A model generated the notes under the pieces. It was not told the origin of the DNA and searched no databases. It saw nothing but the letters and a program-made list of their open reading frames with translations. 5,323 nt of DNA, from the NCBI GenBank assembly GCA_045535465.1, contig JAZSLS010000086.1:1-5323 (forward strand). The letters are read 5' to 3'. The translations under genes and the position numbers were made by a program. Shown here in pieces: positions 1-5,323 of the stretch (the stretch's first letter is position 1; each line of letters opens with the position of its first letter). The stretch is from SIG636 sp045535465. Lineage in GTDB: Bacteria > Bacillota > Clostridia > Oscillospirales > CAG-382.

Positions 1-1
1 C

Positions 2-265
2 GGCGGTGCTATCCAGTTGCAAAGCGCAACAAACACTAATATCGACCTGAACGTTTCAGACACCGACTTTGTCCGCAACAGTGCAAACTACGGCGGTGCG
101 ATATGTACGGTGCAAACCAGCAACGGCTCCTCAGCTGCAAAGCTGACCATCCCTGCTGTCAGCGCTATGGACCTTACAGGGTATACCTACATATACCCAA
201 CCAAAACACGGTGGCGTATAGTAATATGGTGTTTGACCTGCCAAAGAAGAAAACAGTATAAATAA
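2..265 (+). CDS. 3' end of a Pmp-like beta-helix surface protein, probably frameshifted
   Basis: This frame is open from the left edge, so the gene starts outside the window; TTG at 17 is only an internal codon. The visible protein begins with GGAIQLQ and continues through F-V-R-N...YGGAI, the FxxN plus GGA[ILV] pair of Chlamydia-type polymorphic membrane protein repeats. These form right-handed beta-helix coils on secreted or surface proteins. At 140-181 follows KLTIPAVSAMDLTG, which resembles the post-helix segment QLILPKARSMTLTG of the large minus-strand protein (codons at 1720-1761). From about 197 the frame turns implausible (RWRIVIWCLTCQRRK) and stops at 263-265. Meanwhile frame 1 reads PNQNTVAYSNMVFDLPKKKTV and stops at 259-261, matching the tail of the minus-strand protein. 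A one-base loss in CCC at 196-198 explains this. It may be a real mutation or an assembly error. The family is clear; the exact role is unknown. Confidence 0.8.
   Translation, partial: GGAIQLQSATNTNIDLNVSDTDFVRNSANYGGAICTVQTSNGSSAAKLTIPAVSAMDLTGYTYIYPTKTRWRIVIWCLTCQRRKQYK
196..198 (+). other. Probable single-base deletion (frameshift site) in a C run
   Basis: If the three C's were four, the upstream frame would read from MDLTGYTYIYP directly into NQNTVAYSNMVFDLPKKKTV and stop at 259-261. That gives a tail similar to that of the minus-strand paralogue. The shift could lie anywhere between about 182 and 205, but the short C run is the simplest site. Only one sequence is available here, so a real mutation cannot be told from a sequencing error. 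Confidence 0.5.
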
Positions 266-270
266 ATCTG

Positions 271-325
271 AATAGGAGTCAAGTTCTTAACAGTTTTACC
301 GGACTGCAAGAGATTGACTCCTATT
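271..325 (+). terminator. Perfect 12-bp inverted repeat after the plus-strand gene
   Basis: The arms AATAGGAGTCAA (271-282) and TTGACTCCTATT (314-325) are exact reverse complements separated by 31 nt, and TTATT follows the right arm. It begins 5 bases after the 263-265 stop codon, which fits a transcript-end hairpin for the plus-strand gene. The stem is only moderately GC-rich, the loop is long and there is no clean U run. It may therefore be an mRNA 3'-end structure or a weak terminator backed up by the stronger one downstream. Confidence 0.45.
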
Positions 326-406
326 TTATTGTGAATTTCAACGATATCTTTTTCGGAATCTCTTACTCAAAAAAACAAACAGGAAGTTTTTTTATTTTTT
401 TGACAT

Positions 407-454
407 AAAAACGCCCTCCAATGGTCCTTATTTATACCATAGGAGGGCGTTTTT
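407..454. terminator. Strong bidirectional intrinsic terminator
   Basis: The arms AAAAACGCCCTCC (407-419) and GGAGGGCGTTTTT (442-454) form a perfect 13-bp stem. After one A/A mismatch (420/441), five more pairs follow (ATGGT 421-425 with ACCAT 436-440), closing a 10-nt loop. The stem has a GC-rich core, and each strand ends its hairpin in five T's, so it can stop transcription from either side. It lies between the two convergent genes. For the minus-strand gene it is the first clear terminator met after the stop at 1030, about 575 bases downstream, so the region between would be transcribed as a long 3' tail. Confidence 0.85.
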
Positions 455-460
455 CGTTAC

Positions 461-572
461 TCGTTTTAACGGTTCGGTTCAATTTTGGGTCTAATCATCA
501 CTTTTGCAATTATTATTTATTGTATATTTAGTAACTTACCCCGACATTTCTGTTTAAATAGTTGCTAAACAA
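461..572. other. AT-rich intergenic stretch, nothing identified
   Basis: This lies between the terminator and the stop codon of the small minus-strand ORF. It is AT-rich, with no ORF, no clear promoter pair and no RNA gene that I can recognise. The only symmetry is a weak 5-bp inverted repeat (GTTTA 552-556, TAAAC 566-570). Confidence 0.5.
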
Positions 573-818
573 TTACGGTTTCTTTAATAAAATGCAAGTG
601 TGATTATAATTGAATTTATTAAATTTAGCGAGAGTACCGTCGGGATCGCTCGCAGCAGAATCTGTCAGTTCTACAGTAACATCAAATCTACTATCAAAAT
701 AACCACGCTCGTTTTCTATGCCTACCTGTTTTACAACAGATTTCACTAACCCTTCAGGGAAGTCTTTAGGGAAAAACTTACGGCTGCTTGAGTAGGCGCT
801 TACGCCGGGCCCCCACAT
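573..818 (-). CDS. Small hypothetical protein (81 aa), possibly the remnant of a larger gene
   Basis: The ORF runs from ATG at 818 to TAA at 573-575. An in-frame TGA at 822-824 sits just upstream, so this ATG is the first available start, but no Shine-Dalgarno sequence precedes it. The product is soluble, with no signal peptide or membrane segment. It reads like real protein: S-S-R-K-F-F-P-K-D-F-P (about residues 11-21), a predicted amphipathic helix (EGLVKSVVKQVGI), then strand-like DSRFDVTVELTD and an Asn/Phe/Tyr-rich end (FNKFNYNHTCILL). The FFPK-x-[FW] followed by a helix loosely recalls the C-terminal part of bacterial EndoU/BECR-type toxin domains. The remaining sequence does not match that pattern well, so I assign no function. 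Lack of an RBS and an isolated position suggest a decayed or partial gene. It lies in the same direction as the large beta-helix gene and before the shared terminator. Confidence 0.4.
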   Translation of the reverse strand: MWGPGVSAYSSSRKFFPKDFPEGLVKSVVKQVGIENERGYFDSRFDVTVELTDSAASDPDGTLAKFNKFNYNHTCILLKKP

Positions 819-826
819 ATATCAAG

Positions 827-1015
827 CTATACACGGATCAAACCTAAGATTCCATGTACTGCCTTGGCTATATCTGGGGGATTGGTACGTAGTCTGTTGG
901 GCACTCTTAGCTTCTGAAGTTTGGTATCACCTGTGTCGGTCCATTGAAGGACAAGACCTGTAATTGCTCCTTGCAGGGGCAGGGAAAGCCATTGTTTCAA
1001 AAGTCTGCTTTGGCT
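827..1015 (-). pseudogene. Open fragment without a good start, unidentified
   Basis: After a TAA at 1016-1018 this minus frame stays open to TAG at 827-829, about 62 codons. The only plausible start codon near its 5' end is TTG at 998-1000, with no convincing RBS. The translation contains ITGLVLQWTDTGDTKLQKLR and NRLRTNPPDIAKAVHGI. These look more protein-like than the other two minus frames, which are broken by stops. A plus-strand frame over the same DNA is also open for about 50 codons, so the coding sense is uncertain. I do not recognise a family. It may be the trace of an inserted or decayed gene between the beta-helix gene and the small ORF at 573-818. Confidence 0.2.
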
Positions 1016-1029
1016 TTACTGCACCAAGA

Positions 1030-4000
1030 CTATGTGATTATCGTTGTTTTTTTCTTGGGCAAATCTGCTATTAAGGTGTATTCCACTTCGTTTCCTTTTT
1101 CTTGCGTAGATGCAACGTTTCTGACAACATTGCTGTTGTGGTTTAACCACCGATTCTTTACTTTTCTGTTGAAAAATTCGATATCGGGTGAAGCGTCTGC
1201 TTCGCCGACACTAACAGTGCCGCTGTAGCTTGATAAATCAATGCTACCATTTGAAACAACTATATTTGCCAGTTCGTAGCGCCATGCCCAATCAGTAATC
1301 TCCGTTATCGTATACTCACCGTCGGGTACATCGCTTATTGTAATAGAGCCTTCGCCTTTAATTGTGAATTTAAACTCTATTGTCTGACCACTTTCGGTTG
1401 TTGTTCCGCTTAACATAAACACAAACAACTGATCAGGATCAATGTTTTCGCCGCTTTTTAAAACGGTGATTTCGCCAAATCCTGCTTTTGAGACGCCAAG
1501 AGTGAGGCATACATAGGTGTTTGCGGTGTTGATATACACCGTTGTTTGGGAAGTATTATCTGCCGCATCTTGTGCGTTGACATAAGCGACTACGGTTCGG
1601 TCGGTAAACCTATAACGCTCGCCACCGACGGAGGAGTTCCCGTTAAGACCACTTGTATACATACTGTCGTCCTTTACGTAATCCTCAAACCAGCCCGTCG
1701 CACGCTCAAATTCAGTGCCCGTTAGTGTCATAGAGCGCGCTTTGGGCAGAATAAGCTGAGTATTAACGCCGTTTGCAAACACGTCATCTGCCGCAAAATC
1801 TGCAAGATTGCCATAGATACCGAACTTGTTGTCTGTACCTGTAAGCTCGTAGGTACTAAGCTCTGCCTCTACACCGTTGCTCAGGTATACGCCGCCGCCT
1901 ACGCCTGCAAGGGTCTCGTCCAGATGGAAGGCTGTGGTTACTGTATCATCAGGTGTTCCTACTGCGTTGTTGTACCTTAACAACCCGCCAAACATAATAA
2001 GGTTACCGCCGTTTGTGACACAAACGCCGCCGCCATTCTTTGCGCTGTTGTAGCAAATATCGCTACCCGTTATTTCAATAATGGAATCGTTGGCGTAAAC
2101 ACCGCCACCGAAGCCGTTGTCTGCAGTGTTTTCCGTAATCAAGCCGCCGCCCAAGTTAACGGTAGAATCGCTGAAAGCAGCAACGCCGCCGCCGTTTAAG
2201 GCGTTGTTTTCCAAAATATCACTGCCTGTTATCTCTACTAATGAATTGCTGGCGTAAACACCGCCGCCGCTTCCGTAGTTAGCCATGTTAAGAGAAACAA
2301 TACCGTCGCCCAAGTTAATAGTTGAGCTGTTGTATGCGGCTATACCGCCACCGTTGCCGTCGGTTGTGTTGCCCGTTATATTGCCGTCTGCGCCCATATT
2401 AAGCACAGAGTTATCAACCAGGTAAGCACCGCCACCGTTACCAACAACCGCCCTCAGCTCTCCGACAGAGGTAGAGTAGTTATTGATTATATCACCTTCC
2501 ACCGCAACCGTTGCGTTATTGAGATATATGCCGCCGCCGTTACCCTTTGAGGTGTTATCGTTTATATTGCCCTTGATTTGTACGTTGGTGTTGTAAAAAT
2601 AACCGCCGCCGCCATCGGCAAGGGCTAAGTTGTAGCCTATAGAGCCTTCGGAATTTGTGGTTTTATCAAGTATGAAGCTTGCGCCATTGATATAAACGCC
2701 ACCGCCGTTAAGTGCCACGTTAGGCATATCCTCAAGACCTATATTACCACCTAATATTTCGATATATGTAGTGGTATCGGTTGCGTAAACGCCACCGCCA
2801 TCGCCACTTGGAGCTTGATTGGAGTGTATATCACCACCGGTTATACTTATGTTAGCGCCGTTCTTGGCGTAAACACCGCCGCCGTTGATGTTAGCAATGT
2901 TGCCGCTTATAGTGCCGTTTATAACGGCTTCCTTAACGTTGGCGTCGTCTATGTAGTCAGAAACTACGTATATGCCACCGCCGTTGCCTTGTCCTTCAAC
3001 AGGTGTTTTGCCATCGGCCCCTGTTAAAAATCCGGCTTCGTTGTCGTGTATATTGCCTGTAAAGGCTATTGCCGCACTGTCAAGATACACGCCGCCGCCA
3101 TTATTCGCCGCTATATTGTATCCTATGTCGCCGGCTATTGTTACGGGGGCAGATATAACGTACAAACCGCCGCCGTCTACCAATGCGATGTTGTTGGTTA
3201 TTGAGCCCGATACGTCTCCGGATTTTGTCATTTCAAACAAGGCGTTATTAACGTATACGCCGCCGCCGTAATTTGCTATATTTGGAGCAGGGAAGCCATT
3301 TTCGTCCACGCCAATGGTGCCATCAGAAAAGGTCATTTTTTCAGTCTGGGTGTCACTGTACAGATATATGCCGCCGCCCCTGTTTTCCGCTTGGTTGCCT
3401 ATAACTATACCACCTGTTATAGTGGCGTTACTGTTCAATGTTGCGATACCGCCGCCGATAGCTGTTGCGGTGTTTTGCACACCGTCTGCGTAAATGTAAA
3501 CGGCTTTGTTGTATCCTATACAACCGTTGGAGATTTCAAGGGTTGCGCCGTTGTGGACATAAACGCCACCTCCACGGCCTGCCCTGTTTGCAAGTTCTAT
3601 ATTGTCGACACTACCGATGATGCCGCCGATAATTGAAACTTTACTGGAAGCACCTGCTGCCATTATAGCACCGCCATTGCTGTTTAAAGCTTCGTTATTG
3701 TAAAAATTACCGCCTCGAACATTTATCGTGCCACTTGATATGGCTATGCCGCCACCGTTGCCGCTTTTAGCTTTGTTTTTGGATATAATACCTTCATTTA
3801 TGTTGAATGTGGAAGCCGCACTAACGTAAACGCCGCCGCCCGAAGTATCTGCTTCGTTTTGGGTTACCGTGGCATAGCTTGTTACGTTGCCGCTTGCATC
3901 GGTAACAGGATTCATCGTTACCGCACCTGCGCCTGCAACAAAAACGCCGCCGCCGTTTTTAGCTGTATTATTACTCAAGATACCGCCGGTAAATTCAGCA

Positions 4001-5323
4001 GTACTCGCATTAACGTATATCCCGCCACCGTTATTGGTTGCAGTATTATAAGTAATACTACCGTTGTTCATTTTCATGGCAACGTTACCTGAATTTATAT
4101 ATATACCGCCGCCGTTGCTGGTAGCGGTATTGGCTTTACCGCTACCGCCTATAACACCGCCGTTTATGATAATACCCAGGTCGCGGTCAATGGAGGTTGC
4201 GTATATACCGCCGCCGTTTGCTGCCTTATTGGAATATATTTCACCTGAATTAAGCTCTACGTCGAAAACGAAAAACTTATCCGCCTCCGTAAGGCTTTCA
4301 AAGCATACGCCGCCACCGTTATTGGTTGCCGTATTGCTGTATATCTTTGCCCCCTTAAGCACCAGCTTGTAGTCTATTTTACCGCCGTTGGCAGGGGCTT
4401 GCGATTCCATATCGGAATTACGGAGCTCAAAGTGTATGCCTGCACCGCTGCCGTTTGCGGTATTGCTGTATATGTTGGTTGTAGAATCCAGTTCCAAAGA
4501 AAGGCTAGGGGGAAGCTGACCGTTTATGTTACTGTAGTTACGCATGGAAATACCGCCGCCGTCCAAGGCTTTGTTTGAATAAATATCGGTATTTTTAAGA
4601 AGCAGTTTAGCCTCGTTATAAATACCGCCGCCGTTACGGGTTACGGTATTGTTTCTTATCGTGCAGCCGTTAAGAGTAAGAGAAGGAGCTGATACTATGT
4701 AGACAGTACCATTATACACTCTGCCGGAGTTCCAGTATATAGCACCGCCGTCCATGGATGTGTTGCCGTAAAAGGAACAGTTTGTAAAGGTAGCGTTGAC
4801 CGAAGCAAGACCAACGGTACGAACAGTTCCGCCGTAGTTGGTGTTGCCTGTACAAGCCTTGTTGTTGCTGAAGGTTGCACCGTTTGCCACCAAAGAGCCG
4901 ATAACCGCACCTTCACTCAAATAAATCGCCGAACCGCCACCGTTTGCCTCGCACTTATTGAAGGTGGCACCGTCCAAATTCATTAAAGTTGTCCTTGCCT
5001 CAAAATGAATGGCTCCGCCGTCCTTGCCTGACTTACACTCTGAAAAGGTGCATTGGTTAAGAAAAATTCCTTCACCCGCTTTGGAACCGATCTTTGTGCC
5101 GTAAAGCCCTGCATAGTTTGGGGTGTTGCTGACACCCGATATAGTTATTGCTCCGCCGCTTCCTTCCGATGTGCATTTGCTGAACTTAGTACCTGTAAGC
5201 GTAAAATTTTTGAACTTTATTCGGTCGCCGTGAACAGTACCGTCATCATCCGTATGTATACCTCTTTCGATGTAAATAGCACCAAGTCGGAGGGCAAGCG
5301 GTCTTAGGAAGACAAAATTTGTA
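1030..5323 (-). CDS. Giant Pmp-like beta-helix surface protein with C-terminal Cna_B-like domain (5' end beyond window)
   Basis: The frame is open from the right edge (first full codon at 5322-5320) to TAG at 1030-1032: at least 1430 residues. The ATG at 4983 is internal, because the 113 codons upstream are in frame and already carry coils (GSGGAITI, KDGGAIHF). Residues here count from that Met. About 35 coils, commonly 25-27 residues apart, carry N-[GG(G/A)]-[IV]-Y plus N-x-A in stacked turns, predicting a long right-handed beta-helix. The first coils have FxxN/FxxC motifs as in Chlamydia Pmp proteins. After the last coil (~1031) comes a post-helix segment (1075-1165) with TGWFEDY. Next is a Cna_B/prealbumin-like domain (~1166-1275) with ITVLK, YTITEITDWAWRYE and IEFFN; Lys1176, Glu1228 and Asn1272 fit the isopeptide set. 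The tail holds NRWLNHNSNVVRNV and ends DLPKKKTTIIT. No LPxTG, C-terminal membrane helix or autotransporter barrel is seen. The role is probably adhesion or surface display. Signal peptide and promoter lie outside. Confidence 0.93.
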   Translation of the reverse strand, partial: TNFVFLRPLALRLGAIYIERGIHTDDDGTVHGDRIKFKNFTLTGTKFSKCTSEGSGGAITISGVSNTPNYAGLYGTKIGSKAGEGIFLNQCTFSECKSGKDGGAIHFEARTTLMNLDGATFNKCEANGGGSAIYLSEGAVIGSLVANGATFSNNKACTGNTNYGGTVRTVGLASVNATFTNCSFYGNTSMDGGAIYWNSGRVYNGTVYIVSAPSLTLNGCTIRNNTVTRNGGGIYNEAKLLLKNTDIYSNKALDGGGISMRNYSNINGQLPPSLSLELDSTTNIYSNTANGSGAGIHFELRNSDMESQAPANGGKIDYKLVLKGAKIYSNTATNNGGGVCFESLTEADKFFVFDVELNSGEIYSNKAANGGGIYATSIDRDLGIIINGGVIGGSGKANTATSNGGGIYINSGNVAMKMNNGSITYNTATNNGGGIYVNASTAEFTGGILSNNTAKNGGGVFVAGAGAVTMNPVTDASGNVTSYATVTQNEADTSGGGVYVSAASTFNINEGIISKNKAKSGNGGGIAISSGTINVRGGNFYNNEALNSNGGAIMAAGASSKVSIIGGIIGSVDNIELANRAGRGGGVYVHNGATLEISNGCIGYNKAVYIYADGVQNTATAIGGGIATLNSNATITGGIVIGNQAENRGGGIYLYSDTQTEKMTFSDGTIGVDENGFPAPNIANYGGGVYVNNALFEMTKSGDVSGSITNNIALVDGGGLYVISAPVTIAGDIGYNIAANNGGGVYLDSAAIAFTGNIHDNEAGFLTGADGKTPVEGQGNGGGIYVVSDYIDDANVKEAVINGTISGNIANINGGGVYAKNGANISITGGDIHSNQAPSGDGGGVYATDTTTYIEILGGNIGLEDMPNVALNGGGVYINGASFILDKTTNSEGSIGYNLALADGGGGYFYNTNVQIKGNINDNTSKGNGGGIYLNNATVAVEGDIINNYSTSVGELRAVVGNGGGAYLVDNSVLNMGADGNITGNTTDGNGGGIAAYNSSTINLGDGIVSLNMANYGSGGGVYASNSLVEITGSDILENNALNGGGVAAFSDSTVNLGGGLITENTADNGFGGGVYANDSIIEITGSDICYNSAKNGGGVCVTNGGNLIMFGGLLRYNNAVGTPDDTVTTAFHLDETLAGVGGGVYLSNGVEAELSTYELTGTDNKFGIYGNLADFAADDVFANGVNTQLILPKARSMTLTGTEFERATGWFEDYVKDDSMYTSGLNGNSSVGGERYRFTDRTVVAYVNAQDAADNTSQTTVYINTANTYVCLTLGVSKAGFGEITVLKSGENIDPDQLFVFMLSGTTTESGQTIEFKFTIKGEGSITISDVPDGEYTITEITDWAWRYELANIVVSNGSIDLSSYSGTVSVGEADASPDIEFFNRKVKNRWLNHNSNVVRNVASTQEKGNEVEYTLIADLPKKKTTIIT
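1882..5157 (-). repeat. Array of ~35 degenerate beta-helix coil repeats (GGG[IV]Y type)
   Basis: On the plus strand this appears as CCGCCGCC or CCGCCACC recurring about every 75-80 bases, with some longer spacings. On the coding strand each is the Gly-Gly-Gly of N-G-G-G-[IV]-Y. I count 33 such motifs from the Met at 4983 to the last at about 1890, plus two more upstream. The early coils use GGAI or variants (GGGSAIY, GGTV, GSGAGI); the later ones are nearly all GGG[IV]Y. Codons for the glycines vary from copy to copy, so the array is old and diverged rather than recently amplified, apart from the tandem pair at 2038-2355. Confidence 0.85.
2038..2355 (-). repeat. Tandem duplication of a 53-residue (159-bp) two-coil unit
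   Basis: Two adjacent in-frame copies, 2197-2355 and 2038-2196, align without gaps over 53 residues with about 31 identities. Both start NGGG[IV]AA, continue S-T-[IV]-N-L-G-x-G, then GGGVYA, and share EITGSDI before the next NGGG. Each copy holds two coils, so the duplicated unit is a coil pair. It is the clearest higher-order repeat in the array. Confidence 0.8.

Noticed and set aside
368..402. A/T-rich hairpin formed by an A run and a T run around AGGAA
   Set aside because: Pairing is almost only A-T with internal mismatches. It is more likely simple AT-rich intergenic sequence than a terminator, and a much better hairpin follows.
552..570. GTTTA/TAAAC inverted repeat
   Set aside because: The 5-bp, AT-rich arms are expected by chance in this composition.
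795..806. GGCG-CTTA-CGCC small hairpin
   Set aside because: It has only four base pairs, lies inside the small ORF at 573-818 and has no T run.
944..1228. Plus-strand ORF of 94 codons
   Set aside because: Its second half lies opposite the Cna_B-like domain tail, and it has no RBS or recognisable family.
2815..4372. Several plus-strand ORFs (2815-3027, 2972-3271, 3391-3636, 3859-4092, 4064-4372)
   Set aside because: They are antisense to the beta-helix array. Several read repeated PPP, simply the reverse complement of Gly-Gly-Gly codons; they have no domains or RBS.
4695..4916. Second minus-strand ORF of 73 codons
   Set aside because: It is an out-of-frame shadow inside the large beta-helix gene, whose own frame carries the conserved coils here.
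1882..5157. Regularly spaced CCGCCGCC, which might suggest a CRISPR array or a DNA-level satellite
   Set aside because: The repeated core is under 10 bases, spacing varies in multiples of three, and the stretch is one long open frame with conserved protein motifs.
5053..5307. Plus-strand ORF of 84 codons at the right edge
   Set aside because: It is antisense to the in-frame extension of the large gene, which carries clear coils on the other strand.

Overview
The window suggests an anaerobic, probably gut-associated low-to-moderate GC Firmicute (Clostridia-like). This is inferred from the combination of a giant Chlamydia-Pmp-like beta-helix surface protein, a Cna_B/prealbumin-like C-terminal domain (a fold typical of Gram-positive surface proteins) and a clear intrinsic terminator. 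No housekeeping gene is present to confirm the taxon.

Layout: positions 1-265 hold the 3' end of a plus-strand beta-helix surface protein gene, cut by the left edge. Its last ~65 bases are read out of frame relative to a recognisable C-terminal tail, which a single extra C in the CCC run at 196-198 would restore. Positions 266-460 hold two inverted repeats. The second (407-454) is a strong, symmetrical terminator that can serve both strands. Positions 461-1029 are mostly non-coding or degenerate; they hold one small unrecognised minus-strand ORF (573-818) and an open fragment without a convincing start (827-1015). Positions 1030-5323 are one minus-strand reading frame of at least 1430 codons that runs off the right edge. 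It has about 35 beta-helix coils marked by GGA[IV] or GGG[IV]Y, a post-helix segment, a Cna_B-like domain with a complete Lys/Glu/Asn isopeptide set, and a short basic tail.

The two large genes converge on the terminator region and share two C-terminal signatures (an LTIP/LILP...M-x-LTG post-helix segment and a DLPKKKT end). They therefore look like paralogous secreted or surface proteins in an inverted, tail-to-tail arrangement, one much shorter at its C-terminus than the other. The most unusual point is the shared DLPKKKT end: it occupies the place where an LPxTG sorting signal would be, but no hydrophobic segment follows it. The N-termini, signal peptides and promoters of both genes lie outside the window.
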